Shown: positions 10,481 through 21,224 of the stretch, piece after piece | How positions within the stretch are numbered: position 1 is the first letter of the stretch | Layout of the letters: each line of letters opens with the position of its first letter | NCBI RefSeq assembly: GCF_000283155.1 | Contig: NW_004454224.1 | Coordinates: forward strand, 8,776,702-8,840,701 | Length of the DNA: 64,000 nt | Direction: 5' to 3' | Origin: Ceratotherium simum simum | Taxonomy: Eukaryota; Chordata; Mammalia; Perissodactyla; Rhinocerotidae | The notes under the pieces: generated by a model | Told to the model about the DNA's origin: nothing | Seen by the model: only the letters and a program-made list of their open reading frames with translations | Databases searched by the model: none | Program-made: the position numbers and the translations under genes

Positions 10481-10689
10481 GCGAGTGTAGGTGGCTGCAG
10501 GGTACACGTCTGCCCCCACTCCACCGGCCTTTATTCCTCCTCCATCCCCTCCCGAGGCCCGTGAGGTTAGAGGTGCTGCTTAACCGTGGAGTCGATCTGG
10601 GATTCATTAATTCATCCAACCAAGGCTTGCTGAGCCCGAGGCGCCTTGATAAATGGCTTTCTCTTTATAGTGGCCCTGGGTGTCGGTGG

Positions 10690-10790
10690 CGTTAGCCTAT
10701 CTCATGGAGGAGAAACCCGAGACTCAGGCGGGTTCAGTCACCAGGCCCGCGGCTAAGCTGGGGATGAAGCGGGTCCCAGGTAGGGTAGTG
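10690..10790 (-). mobile_element. diverged MIR, antisense
   Basis: CATGGAGGAGAAACCCGAGACTCAG resembles the antisense MIR core. The flanks are weak and the call is uncertain. Confidence 0.45.
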
Positions 10791-10811
10791 ATGGGGTAGT
10801 GAGCAGGCTGG

Positions 10812-10965
10812 CATTCCCTGAGCCCTCCTGCCTGCCTGGCACTGAGTAGAGGGTTAAATGTGGTTCCATTTGATTCTCACAGATGCCCAGGGAGGGATGC
10901 ACTTGGCGGCTCCATTTTACAGATGAGGAAACTGAGGCTAAGAGAGGGAGGGAAGCAGGGAGACA
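10812..10965 (-). mobile_element. MIR SINE, antisense
   Basis: CTGGCACTGAGTAGAGGGTT, GATTCTCACAGATGCCC and CCATTTTACAGATGAGGAAACTGAGGC identify an antisense MIR. Confidence 0.85.
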
Positions 10966-11583
10966 GAGCCGTGCCCTGCAGCGACTTCCTGAGAGCCCTG
11001 GGTGGGGGATAGGGCTTTCCCCATGTCCTGAGTGCCAGGCCTGGAGCTGTGGCTTTGGAGCAGGGACGTGGGCAGGCCTGCCCCACCCCAAGGCCCAGCC
11101 TCGCTCTCAGGCCTGCAGCCTGCTTTCGCCGAGCGTCCTCCGGGTGAGAGGAGGCCGGGAGGCGGTGTGCCCAGGAGCAGGGCGGGCGTGGGCCCTGCCC
11201 CCACGGCAGCTGCCTGCCTGGCCCTGTGGCCTCACAGACAGACGGGGCTTGTAAGAGCCGGGGGCCTTCGAGGAGAGGCCGGCAGCTGCTCAAAGGCCTC
11301 ATTGTGGCAGAAGGGCCCTCCGCGGGCAGCTGCCCCCACCACAGGCGCAGACAGAGCCCAGCTTTATGCCAGCGCCCTGCCCCTGCCCTGACCCGGGGTC
11401 AGCGGGACAGAGGCTCTTGTCTGCGGGAGGCTGGGGGCTGCCCCAGACCCTCCGATGGCCTCGGATGGGTGTGGTCCGCGTTGCCAGGACCCAGGAACCC
11501 CTCCCAGCTCACAGATCCGGCCATGGAGGGGGCAGGCCCCTGGCCTGACTCAGGCTTGGGGAGAGGGTGTGGCAGCTGGAGGG

Positions 11584-11622
11584 TTAATAACAATAATAGT
11601 AGCAGCAACAACAACAGCAACG
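11584..11622. repeat. imperfect (AAT/AAC/AGC)n
   Basis: Run of trinucleotide units AAC, AAT, AGT and AGC forming a degenerate microsatellite immediately before a MIR. Confidence 0.75.
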
Positions 11623-11639
11623 TCTGCTGTCATACTGGA

Positions 11640-11785
11640 ACCCCGCTCTGTGTCTGCTGACAGGCACTGTGTCTGTTATCTCATTGATTCCTCGATCAGC
11701 ACCACAGGCTGTGGACAGTTACCTGCCCCATTTTAGAGACAAGGAAACCGACGCTCCGAGAGGTGACTGGGGTGCCCGGCACAGG
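11640..11785 (-). mobile_element. MIR SINE, antisense
   Basis: Antisense MIR with GTTATCTCATTGATTCCTCG, CCCATTTTAGAGACAAGGAA and GCTCCGAGAGGTGACTGG. Confidence 0.8.
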
Positions 11786-12011
11786 GCGGTGAGGGGCAGA
11801 TGGCATCTCACCTGCGGCTTCCCCACCTAGTCTTTCCTCAGGCTTCCCCTCGGGGCAGGTGGGATGGCTGAGGCACACAGGTTGGGGGGGAGGGGAGAAC
11901 GGTGGAGGAGGCGATGGAGCCCCCGGAAGAGACTGAGGGATTTCAGGGCTGAGCCTCCCCTGCTGAGAGTCACTCCTGGAAGGACCCTGAGACCACTGTG
12001 TTGCTCCTCTG

Positions 12012-12075
12012 TTGTAGTTGGGGAAACTGAGGCACAGAGAGGGGAAAAGGGGCTGGCCCTGGTCCCACAGCCAAA
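12012..12075 (-). mobile_element. MIR core, antisense
   Basis: GGGGAAACTGAGGCACAGAG with a following TGGTCCCACAGCC. Confidence 0.7.
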
Positions 12076-12141
12076 GGCTGTGCTGTCCACCAGGATGCCG
12101 CCCGCTGGTCCAGGGCAGGGGCGGAGGTGGAGGGATGGCAG

Positions 12142-12290
12142 CTAACGGAGCACTTGCTGTGTGCCAGCCCAGTGCTCAGCATTTCCCTGCATAACTCATT
12201 CATGCTCACAAGGACCTTATAGGAAGGTACTGTTATCGTCTCCATGATACATATGAGGAAACTGAGGCACCTGCCCCCAGGCCACACCCC
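12142..12290 (-). mobile_element. MIR SINE, antisense
   Basis: Nearly complete 3' half in antisense: GAGCACTTGCTGTGTGCCAG, AACTCATTCATGCTCACAAG, GAAGGTACTGTTATCG and ATATGAGGAAACTGAGGCAC. Confidence 0.85.
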
Positions 12291-12539
12291 CGCGGTCAGA
12301 CTCCCTGAGCAGTCTAGTCTCCTAGCTCAGCTGGTTCCAGCAGCCCCTCCTCCACCCTCTCCTGCCTGCTGCAGGACCCCTGAGCTCTGGTATAGACCTC
12401 CTGATGGTTCCGGGTGGGAGGTGCCTCCTGAGGGAGGGAAGGGGGCTTTGGGTGGGGCCAGACACACAGCTCAGTGACCTCTGAGGGCAGGCTGCAAACC
12501 AGCGGTGTCCTGCTGCTGAGCTGGCCTTCTCATCCTGAA

Positions 12540-12585
12540 CTGGATCGGTTTCCCCATCTGCGAAATGGGCGCTGAGCCCTTCCTA
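12540..12585 (+). mobile_element. MIR core fragment
   Basis: GGTTTCCCCATCTGCGAAAT is a sense MIR core remnant. Confidence 0.6.
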
Positions 12586-12779
12586 GGGGACCCACAGGTG
12601 AAGTCCTGTCTGCAGACCCCGTTATTGCTGGGGTTGGGCTGTGCCTTCCCCCACCCCCCAATTCTCACCCCGACCGGTTGTGCCCTTGAAAGCTTCTGTC
12701 CCGGCTCCAGATCCCACAGACCAGGGGAGGAGGCCAGGCCCCCCTCAGAGCCTCGCGGCCTGGAGATCGCTTACAGCCA

Positions 12780-12885
12780 GCCCGGACCTGGTGTCGCATT
12801 AGAAATAATTAATGCTATTAATATTCATCACAAGCGGCCTGGTGAACTGATGAGGGCGATTATCTGCTTTTCCCTTGGGTCCTCT
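12780..12885. promoter_or_regulatory. AT-rich island, candidate enhancer
   Basis: A dense TAAT cluster (GAAATAATTAATGCTATTAA, then TATTCATCAC) is followed by GGCGATTATCTGCTTTTCCC, which holds an AGATAATC GATA-type site in antisense. No repeat match. Confidence 0.5.
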
Positions 12886-13447
12886 TCCGAGGACTGGAAA
12901 TCAGGCCCTTGGGCCCTTAGGCCCCACTGCCTCCTGGCCAGGGTGCAGGTGACCATTGCAGGGAAGCCGGGTGCCAGGCTCCCAGCCCCCTCCTCAACCC
13001 TGGCAGCTCCCTCCCTGGACCCTCACCCTAGCCTGAGGGGTGAGTGGGGGCTGGTCGCCCCACTTCCTACTCTGGAACCTGAGACCCAGAGAGATTAAGC
13101 CATCCCCGAGGAGCCCGGAGAGCTTGGCCCCAGGGCTTGACTCCCAGGGCAGCGCTCTCCCTACCCGCCCTTCTGGAAATGTGCAGGCTGCACGAGGGCA
13201 GCTGGATGAGGCCAGCGGCACGGCCTGCCTGTTGCCCCGGGGTGTCTGCTGTCCCCTGGACAGAGCCTTGTGCAGCTGTCTTAGGACACCGTGAAGAGCC
13301 TGACTCCTGGGCTCCGGGCCCGCTCTGCTCCTTCCTGAGTGTGTCACGCTGCCGAGCCCGCACCCCGCTATGCTTCAGTCCCCTCCCAGGGCTGTGTGTA
13401 AGCCTGGCCCAGCGAGGCCCACACGGAGGTTGCTCGGCCTCCCCAGC

Positions 13448-13565
13448 CAGCAGACGTATTCTGAGCACTTTGCTTTCTGGCCCGCACTGTGCCGGGTTCC
13501 CGGTGATTCAGCCCCTGCCTTGCACCGGAAGATTCTAATTGGGGAAGACAGGCAGGTTCACATGC
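13448..13565 (-). mobile_element. L2 3' end, antisense
   Basis: TATTCTGAGCACTTTGCTTT, CCCGCACTGTGCCGGGTTCC, TTCAGCCCCTGCCTTGCACC and TCTAATTGGGGAAGACAGGC follow the antisense L2 order (size-category, storage and length words). Confidence 0.7.
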
Positions 13566-13569
13566 CCAG

Positions 13570-14075
13570 GGGAAACCACCCACGCCTGCTGGGGTTCCGT
13601 GTGCACAGGGGCTGCTGGCCCTGGGCGGGGTCCCAGGAGGGGTTCTGACTCGTGGGGCAGCTGGACGGCAGGATCCTCACACCAGAGCAAATTCCTCCAG
13701 TGAGAAAGAGTGCCCTCAGGGCCAGGACATGGCTCTGCCTAAGTTCTAAAATGGGGATGCTCAGTTCCATCTGGAAGGGTGGCGGGAAGCTCAGATGAAT
13801 ACTGTCCGGGAAAAACCTTGCTGAGCTGTGAGGCCTTGTAAAGAGGCAGGGAGTCTTGAGAATCATTTTCCTTCAGCGGTGGGAAAGGTTTAAGACGTGA
13901 CACGGAGACGTAGCCCCTTAAGAGGCTGGCAGGATGGGCAGGATCAGAGTGGCACACGAACCTCCACTCCTCATCTGCTGCCTTGGGCAGACATGATTAA
14001 TCAATCACAGCACCCTCTCCTGCTGAGCCGAGGAGCACCCACCTGGGAAGGGAAGCTGCCAGGCACCCCTGGCAG
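13570..14075. other. mixed unique stretch
   Basis: Moderate GC, with a CATGATTAATCAATCACAGC homeodomain-like palindrome at about 13992-14011. No repeat or exon supported. Confidence 0.4.
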
Positions 14076-14081
14076 GTGTTC

Positions 14082-14195
14082 TGCAAATGAGGAATGAGGG
14101 CTCAGAGAGGCAACGTCGCTTGCCACAGCCACCCAGCCTCTAGAGGTGGAGTCCCGGGTTTAAATCCAGTTCTCCTGACTCCAGAGCTTCACGAT
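14082..14195 (-). mobile_element. MIR SINE, antisense
   Basis: GGCTCAGAGAGGCAACGTCG, CACAGCCACCCAGCCTC, GGAGTCCCGGGTTTAAATCC and TCTCCTGACTCCAGAGC preserve the tRNA-like end. Confidence 0.8.
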
Positions 14196-14344
14196 CATGG
14201 AAGCTGGTGGCCCAGGGGCTCCTTGCCCAGGTGGAGTTCTGCTACGGTACCAGTGGTGCCCCCGCTAGAGCCCACCCAGCTCCCCGCGGGACAGGCGCAG
14301 TGTGACCAGCCTTGGCCTCCCTACCTCGGCCATCTCACCCTCCC

Positions 14345-14445
14345 GGCCAGTTAACCTTTATCGACTGCAACCTGCCTGCGCTTGGTCTAATTATGGCTGC
14401 TTATATTCTAGGCTCTTAACTGCAGCCAAGCGGTTCATGTGAGTG
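14345..14445. promoter_or_regulatory. AT-rich island, candidate enhancer
   Basis: Contains CAGTTAACCTTTATCGACTG, GGTCTAATTATGGCTGCTTA and TATTCTAGGCTCTTAACTGC. Unique sequence with TAATTA and TTTATCG Hox/Cdx-like words. Confidence 0.45.
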
Positions 14446-14624
14446 CGGGACTTCTGATTCCCACCAGTGCGCTCGGCCTGACTGAGGGGTGTGCGGGGCT
14501 GGGTGGAGGGCCAGCGGTGCTGCCAGAGGCGAGAGCTGGGCTCGGGGCCCTGGGGTAGGCATGCTGGGGGGCAGGCGGGCAGGCCCCCCTCTTCAGCTCC
14601 AGGGCTGCCTCCGCACAGCCTCGT

Positions 14625-14715
14625 GCCTCATTAGGAGGTAGTTCTGCTGGCTTCCAGGTTACCCTTTTAATTAAGTCAATTAATTAGTGCCTTTAATGAA
14701 GCAGATTAACCAGGC
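14625..14715. promoter_or_regulatory. AT-rich island with TAATTAA cluster
   Basis: TTTTAATTAAGTCAATTAAT (14665-14684) continues with TAGTGCCTTTAATGAAGCAG and ATTAACC. At least four TAAT/ATTA cores fall in 45 bp, one of the densest homeodomain-type clusters in the window. Confidence 0.5.
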
Positions 14716-14990
14716 CGGGCTCTGCAAACAGGGCTGTCGCAGCTCCTGGTTTCCTGCAGGTTGGGTTTGGACGTGGCTGCTAGGCCTGGCCTGCAGTCTT
14801 GGGGTCCGAGGTGCTGGGTCAGGCTGGGCCAGGATGTCTGTGTCCCCCATGGGAGTGTGGCCAGGAACCCAGGCCTGGGGGGGAGGCAGGGCTGGTCTGA
14901 GGCCACCGGGACCCCTCTGGACCCAGATCCTCAGCACAAACAGCCCAGAGCTGGAACAGGTAGCAGGAGGGACACTGGGACCCTGCCCTT

Positions 14991-15048
14991 GGGACCCACA
15001 GCAGACGTTTGCTCACCTGGGGACCCACAGCAGATGTTTGCTCAATGA
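14991..15048. repeat. 29-bp tandem duplication, two copies
   Basis: GGGACCCACAGCAGACGTTT plus GCTCACCTG is followed directly by GGGACCCACAGCAGATGTTT plus GCTCAATGA, two 29-base units with few differences. The unit resembles an L2/MIR tail word (ATGTTTGCTCAATGAG). Confidence 0.85.
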
Positions 15049-15049
15049 G

Positions 15050-15560
15050 GTCCTCAGCAGGTGTGATTGCCTAGGGAGGGGGATTGGGGGAGCTGGAGTC
15101 CCTGCCCCTTTTTTTTGCCCTCCCCTCTCTGGCTGCTGCCAGCCCTGCGGAGGCTGTGTGCTGAGCAGGAACCTGGGGGGCGTTGGGTCTCCACAGCCCC
15201 CCACTCTAGAGCCCCCCGCTCGCCTGCAGATGGGAAAGAGATATGGGGAGAGAAACAGGCTGGGAGCTAGTGGCCGGGCTGAGATGTGAGGCCACGTCCT
15301 GGGTTCCCTTCACACCATCCTGCCCACCACCTCGATGGCCCGGAGTCGCCCTGGCGCCCCAGCCTGTGAATGGCCCTGGGCTTCTCCCACCAGGCAGGAG
15401 AGAGGAGAGGGTGCCGGCCGGAGCCAGAGGGAAAGTCCCAGCTCAGAGAGGAGCCGCAGGAAGAGGCCAAGGAAGCCCCCAGCTCCTGGGAGACGTCTTT
15501 ATGAGACGGGACCCACTGGTGGTGTGGACAGGGTGGGGCTCAAATGCACTTCTGCCCTTA
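15050..15560. other. GC-rich unique stretch, nothing recognised
   Basis: No repeat, island or credible exon. Confidence 0.45.
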
Positions 15561-15566
15561 GAGCGC

Positions 15567-15579
15567 CCAGCAAGGGGCG
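15567..15579 (+). promoter_or_regulatory. CTCF-like motif, plus orientation
   Basis: CCAGCAAGGGGCG has one mismatch to the CTCF core (A for G at position 7). Confidence 0.35.
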
Positions 15580-15814
15580 CGGGAGCAAGGCGGGCCTCTC
15601 GGGGCCGGGACAGACGGCAGCCTGCTCCAGGGTGGCCGGGCCGCACAGAGACAGTTGGCTCAGCCATGGCGGGAGAGATATAGGTTAGACAGAGGAGGGA
15701 CTGCCTGACAGTGGGGGTTATTAACAAGTTAGTAAAGGAAGGCAGCAGCCGCTTCCCCAGGAGACTGAGTGTGCTGGGCAGTGGGTCCCTGAGGATCTAG
15801 GCACCAGGATGAGC

Positions 15815-15865
15815 CGCAGAACCCTGCTGGGCCTCAGTTTCCTCATCGTTTAAATGGGCGAGTGC
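15815..15865 (+). mobile_element. MIR core fragment
   Basis: GGGCCTCAGTTTCCTCATCG then TTTAAATGGG. Confidence 0.7.
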
Positions 15866-16179
15866 TTCCTGGTCAGGGAGGGAGATGACCTCGTCTCTCA
15901 TTGCTCAGAGGAGACAAATTCCCCTCTGTCTTGCTACCCACCCTATAGACTTTCTTGCCCCTGGCCTCCAACCCCACTGGCCAGCCCCTGCCTGCCTCGA
16001 TGGGTCCTCCCTTTGTCACTCATCCTCCCTCCTCTGGAGTGGCCACCCCTCTACGGGTGGCACGTTCCAGCCAGCTTTTAAGGACGTTTAGTGTCTCCTG
16101 TTAAGAACAACTCTCTGAAACCTCCTTTTCCCCTCCAGCTTCTGCTCTCTCTCCTCCCTCTCACAACTGAATTTCTCAG

Positions 16180-16440
16180 GGCGGTTGATGAATCCCCCAC
16201 CTGCCATTTCCCAACCTACTGCAGTCTGGCTCCCACCTGCTGACATCACCTCCTCCAGGAAGCCTTCCCTGCTTCCCCCAGCCTGGTCCATAAGTTGACC
16301 CTCATCACAGCCCACCGGTGTGTCCCGAGAGCAGCCCTGGGCCTTAGTGGTCCCTAAATCAGCCCTGTGCAGCACAGGGGCTGGCACGGAGCCCAGCCCC
16401 CATGAGGCGCTCCTTTGGGGACAGTGCTGGGGTGAGGAGC
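16180..16440 (+). mobile_element. L2 LINE 3' region
   Basis: GACATCACCTCCTCCAGGAA and GCCTTCCCTGCTTCCCCCAG, then a degenerate GGCTGGCACGGAGCCCAGCC tail, follow L2 sense order. Confidence 0.65.
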
Positions 16441-16779
16441 AGCCAGTAGCTTTGTCTCTGATTTACCTTGAGAGTAGATCAAGGAAAATTGTGGGGTGGG
16501 CGGGAGACAGGAACGGGAACAAGTGCCATCGTCACATTCAGAGACGCCTCTTTAAATACCAGCTGGAAGCAGCCGGTTCCTGGGTGGGTGGAGTCGCCCT
16601 TCATTAGCGGGAACCACAGGAGACGGGCTTTGCCCAGGCCAGGGTGGGAGGCGAGGTGGAGCTGGGGGTGGTGGGAGCAGGCAGCTCAGGGTCTGCTTGT
16701 CCCCATCCCACGTGGCTCCCCCGCATGGGGCCAAGGAGGAGCTGGGGAGCGTCTCACCTGGGTCCTTCCCCAGCACTGG

Positions 16780-16925
16780 GCACAATGTGACATTCTCTAT
16801 CCACAGCACGGCTCCTGGCCACTGCTGTCCCCACCAGGCAGTGAGCTCTGCACAGGCAGGAGCCCTCTTCTGTCCCCCAGAGCCTGGCATGTTAGACAGC
16901 AGTAAATATCCACAGATGGATGGAT
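16780..16925 (+). mobile_element. L2 3' tail
   Basis: CACCAGGCAGTGAGCTCTGC, AGAGCCTGGCATGTTAGACA and GTAAATATCCACAGATGGAT follow the L2 terminal words and end in a short GGAT run. Confidence 0.65.
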
Positions 16926-16939
16926 GGTGGGCCAGGGGG

Positions 16940-18030
16940 TGGGATGCCAGGTGTATTCCCTGCTCCTCTGCACTGCCTCAGTTTACCCCTCCATTCAGAG
17001 GGCAGTGGTCTGGGTAAGGTCTAGCACAGCCCTGGCTTGTGAATGCTGGGTGTGCTCTGTCCCTCCGGGGCTGCTGGAGCGGGCAGGGCCCAGCGGGGTG
17101 GGGACAGAGGCCACGCTGGCTCCCGCTGACGGCCAAGGGCACTGGAGGAGCTCATGGGAGCCATGGGCCTCCCATCCACAAAACGGGAATACAGTCTGTC
17201 TTCACTGTGGGGAAGGGTTGGCAGGAGGGTGTATGAAGAGAGGAGGAGGAGGAAAGGGAGAGCAGGAGTCTACTGTGAACCCCCCCACCCAATACGGAGC
17301 CAAGGCGGTCGGGACCCAGCCGTCTTTGCTCTCAGTCCTCTGGGCCATCCTGGATGCTGTCCCCTGTTTGGCTTCGCTGGAGGACTGTGGCAGGCAAGCC
17401 TGACCTCAGCCCTGGTCTGCAGGGTCCCTGGGCACAGCCACTCCCACCCGCAGCTTCCCTCCCACTGTGTCCTGCTCCCTCTCCCCCAGGCTCTGCTTCA
17501 GTGCCAGAAGGAACAGGCCCTCCCTCCTAGTGGAAATTCACACCCACAGCCCAACCAAGCTGTCTGCAGGGAGGAGGGGTGAGGGAGGGGGAGCAGCTGC
17601 AGGAACAGGAGGCTCTGCGAGAGAGTGGACAGACGGACGGAGAGACGGAGAGACGGAGCCCAGGCTTCCATCTGTAAGTGACAGGCGGGGGCCAGGTGGG
17701 CGGCCAGCCCTACCCCCGCCCCAGCGCAGACCTCACGCACACGCGGCCCAGAGGGATGGGGCCGGCTGGTGAGTCCTGATCTGGGTGGCAGCAGGCAGGG
17801 CTGGCTGTGATGAAGATGCAGAGCTGATGGGTCGTGAGAGGGATGGGCCCCCCCAGGCAGCATTCACAAGGACAGCCGAGAACCCAGCGGGGGTGCTAGG
17901 CCAATCCTGGGGTCTCCATGATGTGTGGCGGGGGTGGTATGAACCAGGGGTTTAAGGCACCAGGTGAAGGGCCTGTTCCCCCCACCCCGGGAAGACCCCC
18001 AGTCTGTCTTATAAATCATGTCTATACCCC
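16940..18030. other. GC-rich unique stretch, nothing recognised
   Basis: A purine-rich GGAGAC/GGACAGAC patch lies at 17622-17662. No repeat family or credible exon. Confidence 0.5.
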
Positions 18031-18039
18031 CTGGACTTA

Positions 18040-18235
18040 TGGCCCCAGGCTTGGGTCTGGTCTACACCCCAGGCTCACTGCCACACGGACGGGCTCCTTC
18101 TTTCCACTCCAGCATCCCAGCCCAGCCCCAGGCCTGCGCTGGTCTTCCTTTTGGCCTCTGCTCCAGCATTACTTCCCCCAAGAAGCCTCCTCTGGCCACC
18201 CTGGCCGCCAGGCCTCTCCTTGCAGGTCAGTTGTC
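18040..18235 (+). mobile_element. L2 LINE 3' region
   Basis: TGCCACACGGACGGGCTCCT, CATCCCAGCCCAGCCCCAGG and CCCAAGAAGCCTCCTCTGGC follow sense L2, strongly diverged. Confidence 0.6.
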
Positions 18236-18569
18236 ACTAAACACGGCTTGCAGTATGCTCATCCGGTTCCTTAGTGCTGGTGGCCCTGGGGGCCCCTGTG
18301 CCACTCTGGGCCTCAGCGAGCCCCGAGTTTATAAGGCTGGGAGAAAGGGCAGGAATGAGGTCTCTGGGATGAGCTGGCTGGGGGCTGGATTTAGGGAGGG
18401 GTCAGCCCACTACCGGTTCCTCCCACCTGTGGCCTGAGAGCAGGTGGGCTCCCTGCACTGAGGCCAGAGGGATGGGGGGCCCCTGGTCTGCCTTGTTCGC
18501 ACACAGCTCCTGCTTGGGAAGCAGTTTCAGGTGCCGAGGTGGACTTGGAACCTCGTGGGGAGTGACCTC

Positions 18570-18670
18570 TCGGTGCCAGGCTCGGTGTCGGCTCCAAGGA
18601 CAGACCGGAGCCAGACAGACCTGGTCCCGGCCCTCGGGAAGCTGCCGGCTAGCAAGGGGGACGAGTCAGT
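18570..18670 (-). mobile_element. L2 fragment, antisense
   Basis: CAGACAGACCTGGTCCCGGC then CCTCGGGAAGCTGCCGGCTA matches the antisense L2 order (size-category word, then 'gagcttacattctagt' equivalent). Confidence 0.55.
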
Positions 18671-19062
18671 GCTCTTCAGGGCCAAACGGGCCATCATGGC
18701 CCCTTTTCCATCCAGCTGGAGAATCCCCAAGCAGGACCTTAAGCCAGGGGCTGACTCCAGGTGCCTCTCCTCTCTGCCTGCTTGAAGGGTTAAGGGGGGC
18801 TTCAGACAGGAAGGGGACTGTCACACGTCTCTGTGGCCCCCAGAGGGCACATAAGTGTATGCAGAGGGAGGGCAGCCCTGCCCAGCACCTGTCACCCCTG
18901 GGGCCACAGTGGAGGGCTGGGTCAGGAGAGGGGGCTGCGGAAAGGCGTCCCTTGTGCAGGGGCCCCTGCCCTCTGTCTACAGACCTGAGGGAGACCTTCC
19001 CAGAAAGGGGGGCCTGAGAAGGCCCGGACGCTGGAGCTCTTGTGGGAGGAGGAGGAAGGGTA

Positions 19063-19235
19063 TGGTCATTTGTTGAGCATTTACTCTGTGCTCAGCGCCC
19101 AGTGAATTGTCACAAGCCCGTGAGCAGGCAGCAGCAGCCCACTTTACAGATGCGGGAATGGAGGCACGAATTTGAAGTCAGGCGGGTCCAATCCCACGGC
19201 AGTTCTCTTTCCACTGTGCCACCCCTGGATATGGT
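19063..19235 (-). mobile_element. MIR SINE, antisense
   Basis: TTTGTTGAGCATTTACTCTG, CCCACTTTACAGATGCGGGA and the AATTTGAAGTCAGGCGGGTC end. Confidence 0.75.
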
Positions 19236-19374
19236 TGCCCGGACCACACTGCCTCGGCCTCCCCATCTCTGGTCCAGAAGGGCAGCCCAGCCCCACCCTC
19301 AGCTCAGCCCTTCTGGGACAGCGTGCCCTCCCCGATCTGTGAGCCACAGCGTGATCTGGCAGTCCTGGACTGCC

Positions 19375-19500
19375 TTATACAATTGCAAACCCATTACAGT
19401 CCTATTTTCCTAATATATGACACCCTATCACAGCCCCCGTGGCTGCATTTCTGAGCGTTGTCCACCCACAGAATTATTAATCCTCTCATTTGGTGGCTGG
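19375..19500. promoter_or_regulatory. AT-rich island, candidate enhancer
   Basis: ATACAATTGCAAACCCATTA, TTTTCCTAATATATGACACC and GAATTATTAATCCTCTCATT in unique sequence between GC-rich blocks. Confidence 0.4.
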
Positions 19501-19914
19501 TAGAGGGGGCGGGGGATCTGAGCAGGGTGGCCTGCTCCTCCTATCCCTGGGGAGCCCTGAGATGAGGCAGCTGGGGACCACTGCCGGCTTGACTGTGCGC
19601 CTCTCACTGCCCATCTCAGCCCCTGCCTGAGGGGATACTTAGGAGAATAGGCAGCCCAGGGCTTGGGCTTAACAGTCACCTGCAGGTGGGGAGGCCTGGG
19701 GGTGGCACCTGGCAGCTGCTCCCCTATATGCCAGGCCTGGCTGGGGGCACGGGCAGTTGCACACCTGGATGGGGAGTATCAAGGCAGGCCTTTCTCCGGG
19801 CAGCTGCCTTGTGCCCTGCAGAAGGGGCAGCAGATGCCCCAGGCCCGGAGACGCTGTGAGGACACGGGGGAGAGGGCCGCAGCAGAGCCGGCAGCTGCTG
19901 GGTGCAGCGGGCAC

Positions 19915-20060
19915 GGCCCTGTAATTGGGCAGCCTGTTCCCAGATAAGGCCAATGACAGTGACCAGCTTCCCGCTCCACGCGGGCTGCGGCCGCTCATTT
20001 CCTGCTCCCGCGGGCGGCAATGCCAATTACCTCGCCTCCTGCTCGCCAGCGGCGGCTTCT
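19915..20060. promoter_or_regulatory. CpG-rich/AT mixed island with GATA and CCAAT words
   Basis: CCTGTAATTGGGCAGCC, CCCAGATAAGGCCAATGACA (GATA site 19942-19948 beside a CCAAT) and GCAATGCCAATTACCTCGCC, with CpG density raised at 19975-20070. Confidence 0.45.
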
Positions 20061-20399
20061 GGGGCCGCCAGATGATTCCTCTGTCATCAGCCGGGCCTGG
20101 ATCCTCTCTGGAGGGTGGGAGAGCGTGGAGAGGGCAGCGGCGGCGTGAGTAGGACCAGTGATGCCCCCCAGCCCCCCGCACTGGGCATGGCTGGAGGTGG
20201 GGGTGTGACACACGGACCTAGGCCACCCTGGGAAGGCCCCAGAACGGGTTCGCTGTTTGCTGAGTCCGCTGAGCAGCCGGCGAGTGGGTGTGTGAGCACA
20301 ACAGACTAACTGAGCTTTGCCCACCCGGTTTTCCAGCAGCGTCCCGGCCTTGCCCTCCCCTCCCTCTGACCGCTTCCCCTCTCCCCTCCGCCACCGTGC

Positions 20400-20490
20400 T
20401 CTGGACCCAGCGGACCTGGGTCCCCCGTGTGAGACCCTGGACGAGTCCTTGAGCCCTCGGGACCTCATCTGTAACCCAGGACGGGGAGGC
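20400..20490 (+). mobile_element. diverged MIR
   Basis: GACCTGGGTCCCCCGTGTGA, GAGACCCTGGACGAGTCCTT, GAGCCCTCGGGACCTCATCT and GTAACCCAGG follow MIR sense order. Confidence 0.55.
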
Positions 20491-20579
20491 ATGAGGACTG
20501 GGTGAGACGAGACCTCAGAGGGGACAGGACGTGCTCCTGCCTTAGGGCCCGCACTCCAATCCCGCTGGTTGGATGAGGA

Positions 20580-20645
20580 TGGGCACCCATTTTGCACTGG
20601 GGGAAACTGAGGCTCACACAGGGGTTTGGCCAGTGTGAAAGGATG
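20580..20645 (-). mobile_element. MIR core, antisense
   Basis: CACCCATTTTGCACTGGGGG then AAACTGAGGCTCACACAGG. Confidence 0.65.
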
Positions 20646-21114
20646 GAACAGCCCTTAGCCCTTCTCCTCCGCTGTGACCCCTGCAGAGACTTGGGGAAGG
20701 GGCAGCCGGTCTGAAGGGGCACAGGTTGGCTCCAGACTCCTGTCACCCCTTGGGGGGAGGGGGAGGAGCACTAAAGGTGCGGGCTGTGAGGAGGGGACGT
20801 GCAGGGGTGTCCTGCCCCTGACTTGGGAGGCAGTGAGCACCCATCCCAAGAGGGGTGCAGCGGAGCGGGCTGCCGTGCTACCTGTAGGGGTGGTGGGAGA
20901 GGTGCCCCCCAGGGTGGGAGGCTGGACAAGGAAGGTGGGTTCACTTGCTCTAAGGGGGCATTCCCAGGGCCTTCCACAGCCCTGTGGAAGGCTGGGGTCC
21001 CCCAGGCCATCCCTGCCTGCAAGGCACCTCCACTCTTATTGGGGTGACAGGTAGCACAGAGGCTGCAGGTAAGGAGGGGTCTGGGGGGGGCCAGAAAGGC
21101 CCCAGCCCAGCGGT

Positions 21115-21205
21115 GGTGCAGATAGGGAAACTGAGGCCCAGAGAGGGGTAGATCACCCAGCCACTCCAGGCCGAGTCAAACCCGGCCTTCGCCTCCAGGT
21201 CTGGG
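21115..21205 (-). mobile_element. MIR, antisense
   Basis: GATAGGGAAACTGAGGCCCA, GAGAGGGGTAGATCACCCAG and AGTCAAACCCGGCC. Confidence 0.75.
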
Positions 21206-21224
21206 TCCATTCCCTCCCCAAGGT

